Positions 33,312 through 42,101 of a stretch of 45,381 bases of DNA are shown piece after piece. How positions within the stretch are numbered: the stretch's first letter is position 1; every line of letters starts with the position of its first letter. The stretch covers positions 1 through 45,381 of the forward strand of contig CAZLJF010000015.1 of the NCBI GenBank assembly GCA_964559845.1, in the 5' to 3' direction. The stretch comes from WSZY01 sp964559845 (GTDB lineage: Bacteria; Pseudomonadota; Zetaproteobacteria; Mariprofundales; Mariprofundaceae). The notes under the pieces were generated by a model. That model was not told where the DNA came from. It saw only the letters and a list, made by a program, of their open reading frames with translations, and searched no databases. Position numbers and translations under genes: made by a program.

Positions 33312-33333
33312 TATTTGATACAGGAGTATGAGA

Positions 33334-34740
33334 ATGTCTGAATTTACCGATTACAAAGTGGCGGATATGTCACCGGAAACCATCGCCTGGGGGCGCAAGG
33401 AACTGGCCATTGCCGAGACCGAAATGCCCGGTCTGATGGCCATCCGTGAGAAATATGCCGCCGAGCAGCCGCTTAAAGGTGCGCGTATCGCAGGTTCGCT
33501 GCACATGACGATCCAGACCGGCGTGCTGATCGAGACGCTGACGGCGCTGGGGGCCGAGGTGCGCTGGGCTTCGTGCAATATCTTTTCCACCCAGGACCAT
33601 GCGGCAGCGGCGATTGCAGCGGAGGGCGTGCCTGTGTTCGCCTACAAGGGTGAGACGCTGGAAGAATACTGGGAATACTGCCACAGGATCATGGAATGGC
33701 ATGACGGCGGCACGCCGAACATGATTCTGGACGACGGCGGCGATGCGACCTTGCTGTTGATTCTGGGGGCCAAGGCCGAGAAGGATCCATCCGTTCTCGA
33801 TAACCCCGGTTCTGAGGAGGAGGAGTATCTGTTCGCTTCGATCAGGAAGCGTCTGGCCGAGCAACCGGGCTACTACACGAAACGCCGCGATGCGATCCGC
33901 GGTGTGACCGAGGAGACGACGACTGGTGTGCATCGCCTCTATCAGATGCAGGAGCGCGGTGAGCTGCCGTTCCCGGCAATCAACGTCAACGATTCGGTCA
34001 CCAAATCAAAGTTCGACAATCTCTATGGCTGTCGCGAATCACTGCTCGACGGCATCAAGCGCGCTACCGATGTGATGATTGCCGGCAAAATCGCCGTGGT
34101 ACTTGGATATGGTGATGTCGGCAAGGGTTGTGCGCAGGCGTTTAAGGGGATGGGTGCTACCGTCTGGGTGACCGAGATCGATCCGATTTGCGCGCTGCAG
34201 GCGGCGATGGAGGGTTATCGTGTCGTCAATATGGATGATGCCTGTAAGTTGGGTAATATCTTTGTTACCACTACCGGCAATTACCATGTCATTACCCATG
34301 ACCATATGGCGGCCATGCCGGATCAGGCGATTGTCTGCAATATCGGCCATTTTGATAATGAAATCGATGTCGCCAGCCTGAAGCAATATGAGTGGGAGAA
34401 TGTGAAGCCGCAGGTGGATCAGGTCATCTTCCCGGATGGCAAGCGTATCACGCTGCTGGCCGAAGGACGTCTGGTGAATCTGGGTTGTGCCACCGGCCAT
34501 CCGAGCTTTGTCATGTCGAATTCCTTTTCCAACCAGACGCTGGCGCAGATCGAGCTTTTCAACCAGACCGGTCAATATGAGGCAAGGGTTTATACCTTGC
34601 CGAAGAGGCTGGATGAGGAGGTGGCGCGTCTGCATCTTGGCAAGATCGGTGTCAGCCTGACGACATTGAGCCAGGAGCAGGCTGACTATATCGGCGTACC
34701 GGTAGAGGGGCCGTACAAGCCGGAGCACTACCGTTATTAA
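33334..34740 (+). CDS. ahcY: Adenosylhomocysteinase (SAH hydrolase)
   Basis: The enzyme splits SAH into adenosine and homocysteine, relieving inhibition of methyltransferases. NAD-binding motif GYGDVGKGCAQAFKGMGA, substrate regions SLHMTIQTGVLIETL and NIFSTQDHAAAAI, and the C-terminal GPYKPEHYRY are all present. I chose ATG 33334, seven bases after AGGAG; ATG 33328 is only one base from it. At 468 aa it includes the insertion typical of proteobacterial enzymes. It is controlled by the SAH riboswitch upstream and follows metK in a methyl-cycle cluster. Confidence 0.95.
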   Translation: MSEFTDYKVADMSPETIAWGRKELAIAETEMPGLMAIREKYAAEQPLKGARIAGSLHMTIQTGVLIETLTALGAEVRWASCNIFSTQDHAAAAIAAEGVPVFAYKGETLEEYWEYCHRIMEWHDGGTPNMILDDGGDATLLLILGAKAEKDPSVLDNPGSEEEEYLFASIRKRLAEQPGYYTKRRDAIRGVTEETTTGVHRLYQMQERGELPFPAINVNDSVTKSKFDNLYGCRESLLDGIKRATDVMIAGKIAVVLGYGDVGKGCAQAFKGMGATVWVTEIDPICALQAAMEGYRVVNMDDACKLGNIFVTTTGNYHVITHDHMAAMPDQAIVCNIGHFDNEIDVASLKQYEWENVKPQVDQVIFPDGKRITLLAEGRLVNLGCATGHPSFVMSNSFSNQTLAQIELFNQTGQYEARVYTLPKRLDEEVARLHLGKIGVSLTTLSQEQADYIGVPVEGPYKPEHYRY

Positions 34741-34999
34741 AAAACTGTTTTTTGTTACGGTCGCCATCCTGCCGGTGCTGGCATGGGGGGATGGCGGCCT
34801 CACTGTTGATGCGCGTTTTGACAGAACCGGAGACGGAATTGTGGATGCATCCGACTGGGCATTGATGAAGCAGGCTGATCGTGCCGCCTATGCCAGGGCT
34901 TCGGTTGAAGCGCTGGGTGAAAACCCTGATGTTCGGCTACCGGGCGGCAAGAGCCGGGCAGAGATTTATCTGGATGGATTGAAGTCGGTTTATGAATAG
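34736..34999 (+). CDS. Small exported EF-hand-like protein, possible AUU start
   Basis: The frame encodes IKKLFFVTVAILPVLAWGD, a convincing signal peptide, then DRTGDGIVDASDW, which has the D-x-x-G-D-G-x-V-D-x-x-D pattern of an EF-hand or dockerin calcium loop. The frame is open from 34706 but holds no ATG, GTG or TTG before the hydrophobic stretch. ATT 34736, ten bases after GGAG (34722-34725), is the likely start; GTG 34775 is the first ordinary one and would lose the signal peptide. It overlaps the end of ahcY and would be co-transcribed. Function unknown; roughly 87 aa. Confidence 0.55.
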   Translation: MKKLFFVTVAILPVLAWGDGGLTVDARFDRTGDGIVDASDWALMKQADRAAYARASVEALGENPDVRLPGGKSRAEIYLDGLKSVYE

Positions 35000-35123
35000 A
35001 TTTCCGCAATTTGCATCGGCTTGTTTTTGTGGCTGATCAGTCCTTGCATTTTGATTTTGCTGCTGGTAGAAATCGCCACCGCAAAAAAGAGGGTGATTTT
35101 CATTGTTGAAGAGGGGCGAGGGA

Positions 35124-35540
35124 TTGTCTGATCATCAACAGCATCCGCCCTCCGATGCATGGCAGAAACAGCTTTTCGGGGTGGCACTCGTGCAGTTTTT
35201 GTCGGCTCTGGGCATATCGTTTTTTGCGATGTTCTGGCAGGGAGGAGTCGTAGCGGCTTCGGTTTTGTCAGGAGGCATTCTGGTTGGTCTGAACAGTGTT
35301 CTGCTTGCCCGGAGTGTGGTGGGCTCATCTCAGGTGGAGGGGGCTGATGGTCGAGGTGTGTTGTATCGCTCGGCGGTCGTGCGTTTTCTTCTGCTGATTG
35401 TTGCGCTGGTTTGCGCAAATCTGGTGGGGTTTCATCTTCTTGCTGTTGCGGCGGGAATGTTTATAGCTTATGTCGGCGGCTATCTGTATGTTGTGAAGCG
35501 AGCTTCACAGGCTGTCGGCAAGAGCAGAGATTTGAATTGA
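35124..35540 (+). CDS. atpI: ATP synthase subunit I
   Basis: A small membrane protein at the head of the ATP synthase operon, with about four hydrophobic segments (QLFGVALVQFLSALGISFFAMF, VAASVLSGGILVGLNSVLLA, VVRFLLLIVALVCANLVGF and LLAVAAGMFIAYVGGYLYVV). AtpI assists c-ring assembly or ion supply. No ATG start exists; TTG 35124 with AGAGGGG upstream is preferred, and TTG 35103 is possible. Its poor start suits the low amounts usually made. Length is about 138 aa. Confidence 0.8.
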   Translation: MSDHQQHPPSDAWQKQLFGVALVQFLSALGISFFAMFWQGGVVAASVLSGGILVGLNSVLLARSVVGSSQVEGADGRGVLYRSAVVRFLLLIVALVCANLVGFHLLAVAAGMFIAYVGGYLYVVKRASQAVGKSRDLN

Positions 35541-35570
35541 GACTGGAATTTAAGATTAAATTGAATAGGG

Positions 35571-36398
35571 GTGGCGGAATTGGCTGAGCACGGTAGTGAT
35601 GGAATTGCGAGTCATCTGCATTACTGGACGTATGTAGTGGATGAGAATAACTCATTCATGCAGATTCACGTAGACACAATGATTCTTACTGTAACTATTG
35701 CTGCCCTGATGGTTGGCTTTGGCATCTGGCTGAAGGGAAGGATTGTTGAGGGGGCGCCAAGTGGCGCGCAGAACTTCATGGAGACTGTCGTTGGTTTTAT
35801 CAATGATACCGTTAATGACAATTTTCCGGTTCGCAATCCTCTGATTGCGCCGCTGGCCTTTACTATCTTTGTCTTTATTTTTCTTTGCAATACGCTGGAT
35901 ATTCTTCCTGCCTATCTGATTGGTAATGTGGCTCATCTGTTCGGTGTGGATCATTTCCGCCCGGTGCCGACCAATGACCTGAATCTTCCGGCGGCCATGG
36001 GAGTCAGCGTTTTCCTGCTGGTACTCTACTATGAGTTCAAGCTGAAGCCGGTTCATTTCTGTAAAGAACTGCTTATGGAGCCCTTCACCAACCTGGTGCC
36101 GATGGTTCTGAAGCCTGTTGTGATGCCGATCAACCTGGTTCTGAAGCTGGTTGAAGAGATCGCCAAGCCGCTGTCACTCTCTTTCCGTCTGTTCGGTAAC
36201 ATGTTTGCAGGTGAAGTGATCTTCCTGCTGATTGCTTCGTTGCTGCTGGGTGGCGGCGCAGTGGCCATGACAGCCGGTTTCTTCGTAGGTCTTGGATGGT
36301 CCTTCTTCCATCTCTTTATCGGCCTGCTGCAAGCATTTATTTTCATGATTCTGACGGTGGTGTACCTGTCAATTGCACACCAGCCGGCAGAACATTAA
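35571..36398 (+). CDS. atpB: ATP synthase F0 subunit a
   Basis: Subunit a forms the proton half-channels against the c-ring. The essential arginine lies in LSLSFRLFGNMFAGE, the usual signature, followed by hydrophobic helices (FFHLFIGLLQAFIFMILTVVYLSIAH). Start GTG 35571 follows a purine-rich stretch; TTG 35580 is a possible alternative. Length is 275 aa. Confidence 0.93.
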   Translation: MAELAEHGSDGIASHLHYWTYVVDENNSFMQIHVDTMILTVTIAALMVGFGIWLKGRIVEGAPSGAQNFMETVVGFINDTVNDNFPVRNPLIAPLAFTIFVFIFLCNTLDILPAYLIGNVAHLFGVDHFRPVPTNDLNLPAAMGVSVFLLVLYYEFKLKPVHFCKELLMEPFTNLVPMVLKPVVMPINLVLKLVEEIAKPLSLSFRLFGNMFAGEVIFLLIASLLLGGGAVAMTAGFFVGLGWSFFHLFIGLLQAFIFMILTVVYLSIAHQPAEH

Positions 36399-36436
36399 TT
36401 GAGTTTATTTTTTAAGTACTGCATAGGAGTTAAAAC

Positions 36437-36691
36437 ATGGATGCAACAACTATCATCACCGCTGCTTCGGCAATTTCCGTAGGTGTAATTCTGGCCGCTG
36501 CCGGCCTGGGTTCGGCTATCGGCTGGGGGCTGATCTGCTCAAAGACCCTGGAGGGTATTGCTCGTCAGCCTGAAATGCGCCCGCAGTTAATGTTTAATAT
36601 GTTCATTTTTGCTGGTCTGATGGAATCTTTCCCGTTCATCATCATGGCATTTGCGCTGTGGTTCCTGTTCGCCAACCCGTTCCTGGGCTAA
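36437..36691 (+). CDS. atpE: ATP synthase F0 subunit c
   Basis: The hairpin protein of the rotor ring. Two membrane helices flank the polar loop ARQPE. The ion-carrying glutamate is in GLMESFPF of helix 2. In helix 1 the residue at the site of the sodium-coordinating glutamine of Na-dependent enzymes is tryptophan (SAIGWGL), so proton coupling is expected. Length is 84 aa. AGGAG precedes ATG 36437. Confidence 0.95.
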   Translation: MDATTIITAASAISVGVILAAAGLGSAIGWGLICSKTLEGIARQPEMRPQLMFNMFIFAGLMESFPFIIMAFALWFLFANPFLG

Positions 36692-36733
36692 GTGGAACCT
36701 GAGATTAAATTTAACAGGAAGTGAGGCTTACTC

Positions 36734-37216
36734 ATGAGTATTGACCTAACATTTATCGGCCAGATTGTGGTCTTCCTGACCATGGTCTTCCTGCTCAAGA
36801 AGTTTCTCTATGGTCCTTTGAATGATGCGATGGAAGCACGTACAAAGAAGATTGCAGAGGGTCTTGCGGCAGCGGATGCCGGAAAAGAGGCGAAAGCCAA
36901 GGCTGAAGCTGAAATCAAGGCCCAGATCAAAGATGCTCGTGCCAGGGCGCAGGAGATTATTGCCTCTGCCGAGAAGCGTGCGGCCGAGGTGAGTGAGGAG
37001 GCTGTAACCAAAGCGCGTGCTGATGCCCAGCAGATTGTTGCGGCAGCGCGTGAAGAGGTTGAGGCTGAGGCGAACCGTGCACGCCAGGCGTTGCGGGAAG
37101 AGGTGGCGGAGATTGTCATGATGGCAGCCGAGCGCGTTATTGATGCGGAGCTGGATGCCAAACGTCACGACAAGCTGATTGACACTGTTGTCAGTGAAGG
37201 GTTCGGTCGCGCATGA
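36734..37216 (+). CDS. atpF: ATP synthase F0 subunit b
   Basis: One N-terminal membrane helix (FIGQIVVFLTMVFLLKKFLYGPL) is followed by a long charged, alanine-rich coiled coil, the peripheral stalk. Only one b gene is present, as in most non-photosynthetic proteobacteria. The end overlaps the atpH ATG (ATGA). Length is 160 aa. Confidence 0.93.
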   Translation: MSIDLTFIGQIVVFLTMVFLLKKFLYGPLNDAMEARTKKIAEGLAAADAGKEAKAKAEAEIKAQIKDARARAQEIIASAEKRAAEVSEEAVTKARADAQQIVAAAREEVEAEANRARQALREEVAEIVMMAAERVIDAELDAKRHDKLIDTVVSEGFGRA

Positions 37217-37734
37217 GTTCAATTGCTGTTTCACGCCGTTACGCCAGAGCGTTGTTCGAGCTCTCTGAAGAGGGTCTGGATGTAGCCTCCGGGCTCGCGA
37301 CACTGGCGGAAGTTGCCACGGTGAAAGAAGTGCAGGAGTTTTTGGATCTGCCTCACCTGCCCACTGAACAGAAGATTGCAGTTCTGAAAAAGGTTGCAGG
37401 CCATGTTTCAGATGAGCTTGTGCGGCTGGTGTCGCTTCTGTGTGAGCGTCATAAGGCCTCACTGCTTCCGGAGATTAATGAAATTTTCACAGAAATGGTT
37501 CGCGAATCCGAGGCAAGTGTTGTGGCAACGGTGGTCGTGGCAGCCAGGCCGGATGCCGAAACCAGCAAGAAAATTGAGGCTGCAGTTGCTGATGTTGCAG
37601 GCAAGAAAGTGCAACTGGAGATTGTTGAAGACAAGCAGGTGTTGGGGGGCATGATTGTCAATATCGGCGATCGCCAGATCGACTGCTCGCTTCGTGGCAA
37701 GCTTGAGGGATTGCGCAAGGCAATCGCCGCTTAA
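37213..37734 (+). CDS. atpH: ATP synthase F1 subunit delta
   Basis: Delta joins the peripheral stalk to the F1 head. Family features: SRRYARALFEL at the start and a C-terminal VDKQVLGG-like block (EDKQVLGGMIVNIGDRQIDCSLRGKLEGLRKAI). Length is 173 aa. It begins within the atpF stop. Confidence 0.93.
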   Translation: MSSIAVSRRYARALFELSEEGLDVASGLATLAEVATVKEVQEFLDLPHLPTEQKIAVLKKVAGHVSDELVRLVSLLCERHKASLLPEINEIFTEMVRESEASVVATVVVAARPDAETSKKIEAAVADVAGKKVQLEIVEDKQVLGGMIVNIGDRQIDCSLRGKLEGLRKAIAA

Positions 37735-37773
37735 TTTATAGATTTATTGATTGGTCATTAGAGGATAGAAGAT

Positions 37774-39315
37774 ATGAAACTCGATACCGCAGAAATCAGT
37801 TCCATCATTAAGGAGCAGATCAAGGGATTTGAAGCAGGTGCTGCAGATGCAAATGTAGGCCGCTTGATCTCTGTTGGTGATGGCGTTGCCATGATCCATG
37901 GTCTTTCCGGTGCGATGGCTGGCGAAATGCTGGAATTCCCCGGCGATACTTTCGGCATGGTGCTGAACCTGGAAGAGGGTTCGGTGGGCGCAGTGATCTT
38001 CGGTGAGTTCACCCATCTTCGTGAAGGGGACCAGGTCAAGTGTACCGGTCGTATCTTCGAGGTGCCGACTGGACCAGGTCTGAAAGGTCGTGTAGTTAAT
38101 GCGCTTGGTCAGCCAATTGATGGCAAGGGGCCGCTTGAAGTGGCTGAAAACAGTCCTGTTGAAAAGATTGCGCCGGGTGTGATTGAACGTAAATCTGTTG
38201 ATCAACCGCTGCAGACCGGTATCAAGGCGATTGACTCCATGGTTCCTATTGGCCGTGGTCAGCGTGAGCTGATCATCGGCGACCGCCAGACCGGTAAGAC
38301 TGCGATTGCAATTGATACGATTATTAACCAGAAAGATACAGGTGTAACCTGTATTTATGTTGCCATAGGCCAGAAGGCATCCACGGTTGCCAATGTGGTT
38401 CGTACTCTCAGAGAGCATGGTGCGCTTGATAATACTATTGTTGTATCTGCGTCCGCATCAGAATCTGCTGCGCTGCAATATATTGCGCCTTATACCGGCT
38501 GCACCATGGGCGAATATTTCCGTGACCGCGGTGAGGATGCACTGATTGTCTATGATGACCTGACCAAGCAGGCCTGGGCATATCGTCAGGTCTCCCTGAT
38601 TCTGCGTCGTCCTCCGGGCCGTGAAGCCTACCCGGGCGACGTATTCTATCTTCACTCCCGCCTGTTGGAGCGTGCATCACGTGTGGATGAGACCTATGTT
38701 GAGAAGTTCACCAATGGCGAAGTGACCGGCAAGACCGGATCTTTGACCTCGCTGCCGATTATTGAGACGCAGGAAGGTGACGTGTCGGCATTCGTACCTA
38801 CCAACGTGATCTCTATTACCGATGGCCAGATATTCCTGGAGACATCACTGTTTAATGCGGGCCAGCGCCCGGCGATCAACGCCGGTCTTTCCGTATCGCG
38901 TGTGGGTGGTGCGGCTCAGACCAAGGCAATGAAGAAGGTGGGCGGCGGTCTGCGTCTTGATCTTGCCCAGTATCGTGAACTGGCTGCATTTGCTCAGTTT
39001 GCATCCGATCTGGATGAGGCAACTCGCAGGCAGATCGAGCGTGGTAAGCGCGGTGTTGAGATCCTGAAGCAGGATGAGAACAGCCCGCAGTCCGTTGCCG
39101 AGATGACCACGGTTCTGTTTGCACTGAACAATGGTGATCTGGATGATATCGATGTGAAGAAGATTCGTGATTTTGAGAAGGGTCTTCTGGCGCATCTGGC
39201 ATCAGCGGAGGCTGGCCTGATGAATAGTCTGAATGCCAAGCCTGAACTGACGGATGAAGTGGTTGAGGCGCTGAAGAAGGCAATTGCTGACTTCAAGGCA
39301 ACCGGAACCTACTAA
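37774..39315 (+). CDS. atpA: ATP synthase F1 subunit alpha
   Basis: Non-catalytic nucleotide-binding subunit of the F1 hexamer. P-loop GDRQTGKTA, PYTGCTMGEYFRDRGEDALIVYDDLTKQA and SLILRRPPGREAYPGDVFYLHSRLLERA are all present. Length is 513 aa, as in E. coli. It has a separate ribosome site (GAGGATAGAAGAT) after a 39-bp gap. Confidence 0.96.
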   Translation: MKLDTAEISSIIKEQIKGFEAGAADANVGRLISVGDGVAMIHGLSGAMAGEMLEFPGDTFGMVLNLEEGSVGAVIFGEFTHLREGDQVKCTGRIFEVPTGPGLKGRVVNALGQPIDGKGPLEVAENSPVEKIAPGVIERKSVDQPLQTGIKAIDSMVPIGRGQRELIIGDRQTGKTAIAIDTIINQKDTGVTCIYVAIGQKASTVANVVRTLREHGALDNTIVVSASASESAALQYIAPYTGCTMGEYFRDRGEDALIVYDDLTKQAWAYRQVSLILRRPPGREAYPGDVFYLHSRLLERASRVDETYVEKFTNGEVTGKTGSLTSLPIIETQEGDVSAFVPTNVISITDGQIFLETSLFNAGQRPAINAGLSVSRVGGAAQTKAMKKVGGGLRLDLAQYRELAAFAQFASDLDEATRRQIERGKRGVEILKQDENSPQSVAEMTTVLFALNNGDLDDIDVKKIRDFEKGLLAHLASAEAGLMNSLNAKPELTDEVVEALKKAIADFKATGTY

Positions 39316-39326
39316 GGAGTCCTGCT

Positions 39327-40181
39327 GTGGCATCTGCTAAGGAAATTAGAGGCCAGATCAAGGCCATCCAGAACACCGGCAAGATCACCAAGGCGATGGA
39401 GATGGTTGCCGCATCAAAGATGCGCAAGGCTCAGGATCGGGTGATTGCCGCTCGTGCCTATGCTGAAGGTGTCAGGCAGGTTGTTTCCAATCTGATGCAG
39501 GCCCATCCTGAGTATCGTCATCCGTTTGTAACAGAGCGTGATGAAGTGAAGAAGGTTGGTGTTATTGTTGTTACAACCGATAAGGGGCTCTGTGGCGGTC
39601 TGAATACCAATACACTGAAAAAGGCCGTTGCCGTTCTTAAAGAGCAGACAGTTGATACAGAGGTTTACAGTATCGGCCGTCGTGCGGGCATGTTCCTGAA
39701 GCGGTTTGCTGAAATTGCCGGATCAGTCGAGAATATTCCTGATTCTCCTGATATAGCGGATATTCTGGGTGTGGTCGGCGTTGCTATGGAACGCTATCTG
39801 AACGGAACAGTGGATGAGGTTTATCTTGTCTATAGCGAGTTTGAGAATACCATGACTCAGACACCTACATCCATGCGTCTTCTTCCATGTCCGATTCCCG
39901 AGGATATCACACACACTGGCTACTGGGATTATCTCTATGAACCGGATAGCAAAGAGGTTATGGATGGGCTGCTTCGCCGTTACGTCGAATCTTTGGTGTT
40001 CCATAGTGTTTTGGAGAACAAGGCGTGTGAGCAGTCTGCCCGTATGGTGGCAATGAAAGCCGCGACGGATAATGCCAAAGAGATCGTTAAGGATCTCAGC
40101 ATTACCTATAACAAGGCGCGTCAGGCAGCAATTACGCAGGAGCTGGCAGAAATCTGTGCCGGTGCCGCAGCTGCCGGTTAA
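39327..40181 (+). CDS. atpG: ATP synthase F1 subunit gamma
   Basis: The central rotor shaft. The N-terminus ASAKEIRGQIKAIQNTGKITKAMEMVAASKMRKAQ and the C-terminus MKAATDNAKEIVKDLSITYNKARQAAITQELAEI are the conserved helices that turn inside the head. GTG 39327 has AAGGAG upstream. Length is 284 aa. Confidence 0.95.
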   Translation: MASAKEIRGQIKAIQNTGKITKAMEMVAASKMRKAQDRVIAARAYAEGVRQVVSNLMQAHPEYRHPFVTERDEVKKVGVIVVTTDKGLCGGLNTNTLKKAVAVLKEQTVDTEVYSIGRRAGMFLKRFAEIAGSVENIPDSPDIADILGVVGVAMERYLNGTVDEVYLVYSEFENTMTQTPTSMRLLPCPIPEDITHTGYWDYLYEPDSKEVMDGLLRRYVESLVFHSVLENKACEQSARMVAMKAATDNAKEIVKDLSITYNKARQAAITQELAEICAGAAAAG

Positions 40182-40209
40182 AAGTTTTATTTTTTAGAGA
40201 GGTCATAAC

Positions 40210-41601
40210 ATGAGCGTAGGTACAATCGTCCAGGTGATCGGTCCGGTCGTAGACGTCCGCTTTCCGGCAGGCGAACTTCCACAGATCTATAATGCACTGA
40301 GGCTGGCAGAGCCAAAACTGACGCTGGAAGTTCAGCAGCATCTTGGTGATAACACTGTTCGCGCCATTGCACTGGGTTCCACGGACGGTCTTCGCCGCGG
40401 GATGGAAGTAAGTGATACTGGCGCAGCGATCAAGGTTCCGGTTGGTAAAGCAACACTGGGCCGCATCATGAATGTGCTGGGTGAAGGCATCGACTTTGAA
40501 GGTGAGGATGTTCCATCGGAAGAGCGTTGGGAGATTCACCGTGCAGCGCCTACCTTTGAGGAGCTCTCCCCTGCTCAGGAGATTCTCGAAACGGGTATTA
40601 AGGTGATCGATCTGATGGCTCCGATTGCCAAAGGCGGTAAGGTTGGTCTGTTTGGCGGTGCCGGTGTAGGCAAAACCGTGAACATGATGGAGCTGATCAA
40701 TAACATCGCCAAGGCACACGGTGGTTTCTCCGTGTTTGCCGGTGTTGGTGAGCGTACCCGTGAAGGTAACGATTTCTACTACGAGATGAAGGAGTCCAAC
40801 GTACTGGATAAGGTTGCCCTGGTTTACGGTCAGATGAACGAGCCTCCGGGAAACCGTCTGCGTGTAGCGCTGACCGGCCTGACCATGGCCGAATACTTCC
40901 GTGATGAAGGTCTGGATGTATTGATCTTTATTGACAACATCTACCGTTACTCGCTTGCCGGTGTTGAGGTGTCTGCACTACTTGGTCGTATGCCGTCCGC
41001 AGTGGGTTACCAGCCGAATCTGGCAGAGGAGATGGGTCGTCTGCAGGAGCGTATCGCTTCAACCAAGACCGGTTCCATTACCTCCGTACAGGCTGTTTAT
41101 GTGCCTGCGGATGACCTGACCGATCCGGCGCCTGCAACCACATTTGCACATCTGGATTCTACCATTGTGCTTTCCCGTCAGATTGCCGAGCTGGGAATCT
41201 ATCCGGCGGTGGATCCGCTTGATTCAACTTCTCGTCAGCTTGATCCGCGGATTGTCGGTATTGAGCACTATGAGGTGGCTCAGGGCGTGCAGCAGACACT
41301 GCAGCGTTATAAAGAGTTGCAGGATATTATCGCGATTCTGGGTATGGATGAACTTTCAGACGAGGATAAGCTGACAGTGGCACGGGCCCGCAAGATTCAG
41401 CGTTTCCTGTCGCAGCCATTCCATGTGGCAGAGGTGTTCACTGGTGCGCCTGGTGTATATGCGAAGAAGGAAGATACGATCAAGGCCTTCAGGGGCATTC
41501 TTGATGGCGAATACGATCACCTGCCGGAGCAGGCCTTCTACATGGTCGGCTCTATTGACGAAGCTGTTGCCAAGGCAGAGAAGATGGCGGCTAAAGGCTA
41601 A
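40210..41601 (+). CDS. atpD: ATP synthase F1 subunit beta
   Basis: Catalytic subunit. P-loop GGAGVGKTV, the catalytic GERTREGNDFYYEM region, and VLIFIDNIYRYSLAG. Beta subunits usually have FIDNIFRF here; the tyrosines are a modest variation. Length is 463 aa. Its end shares one base with the atpC ATG. Confidence 0.96.
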   Translation: MSVGTIVQVIGPVVDVRFPAGELPQIYNALRLAEPKLTLEVQQHLGDNTVRAIALGSTDGLRRGMEVSDTGAAIKVPVGKATLGRIMNVLGEGIDFEGEDVPSEERWEIHRAAPTFEELSPAQEILETGIKVIDLMAPIAKGGKVGLFGGAGVGKTVNMMELINNIAKAHGGFSVFAGVGERTREGNDFYYEMKESNVLDKVALVYGQMNEPPGNRLRVALTGLTMAEYFRDEGLDVLIFIDNIYRYSLAGVEVSALLGRMPSAVGYQPNLAEEMGRLQERIASTKTGSITSVQAVYVPADDLTDPAPATTFAHLDSTIVLSRQIAELGIYPAVDPLDSTSRQLDPRIVGIEHYEVAQGVQQTLQRYKELQDIIAILGMDELSDEDKLTVARARKIQRFLSQPFHVAEVFTGAPGVYAKKEDTIKAFRGILDGEYDHLPEQAFYMVGSIDEAVAKAEKMAAKG

Positions 41602-42017
41602 TGGCTGCTACGGTAAAAGTACTGGTCGCAACAGCTGAACGCGAAGTCTATCGCGGTGAGGCCGAGATGGTGGTTGCTCCGGGCGTAGCCGGTGAGCTGG
41701 GGATTCTTCCCAAGCATTCACCGCTGCTTTGTGCTCTGACAACCGGCGAGCTGCGCATCACAGTCAGCCCTGAAGAGGTGGATGAGGTGTTTGTATCCGG
41801 TGGCTTCATGGAAGTTCAGCCGGATATGATTACTGTATTGGCTGATTCGGCTGAGCGTGCATCCGATATTGACGAAGCAGCAGCGAAGGCGGCTGAGCGA
41901 AGTGCGAAGGAGTTGCTCGAGGGCAAGCAGGCGGACTTTGACCTTGCGAAGGCTGAAGCTGAACTTTCAGTGGCAGTTGCCCGGCTGGCATGGTTGCGTA
42001 AAAAGAAAAAGCACTAA
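41601..42017 (+). CDS. atpC: ATP synthase F1 subunit epsilon
   Basis: The inhibitory stalk subunit. The beta-sandwich (VLVATAEREVYRGEAEMVVAPGVAGELGILPKHSPLL, then FVSGGFMEVQPDMITVLADSAERA) is followed by the two-helix tail ending LAWLRKKKKH. Length is 138 aa. It closes the ATP synthase operon and a hairpin follows. Confidence 0.94.
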   Translation: MAATVKVLVATAEREVYRGEAEMVVAPGVAGELGILPKHSPLLCALTTGELRITVSPEEVDEVFVSGGFMEVQPDMITVLADSAERASDIDEAAAKAAERSAKELLEGKQADFDLAKAEAELSVAVARLAWLRKKKKH

Positions 42018-42039
42018 AACGGTTGCTTTAATTCTTTGC

Positions 42040-42064
42040 AAGGGTCGTACGTTGTGCGACCCTT
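42040..42064 (+). terminator. Hairpin between atpC and glmU
   Basis: AAGGGTCG pairs with CGACCCTT around a 9-base loop, with a short T tail. A weak intrinsic terminator closing the atp operon, probably leaky into glmU-glmS. Confidence 0.6.
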
Positions 42065-42101
42065 TTGCGTATCTGGATCTGCAAAAGCAGATGGAGGAAA
42101 T

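Noticed and set aside
36437..36691. Sodium-coupled ATP synthase
   Set aside because: Although a serine follows the key glutamate, the helix-1 glutamine needed for sodium is tryptophan here.
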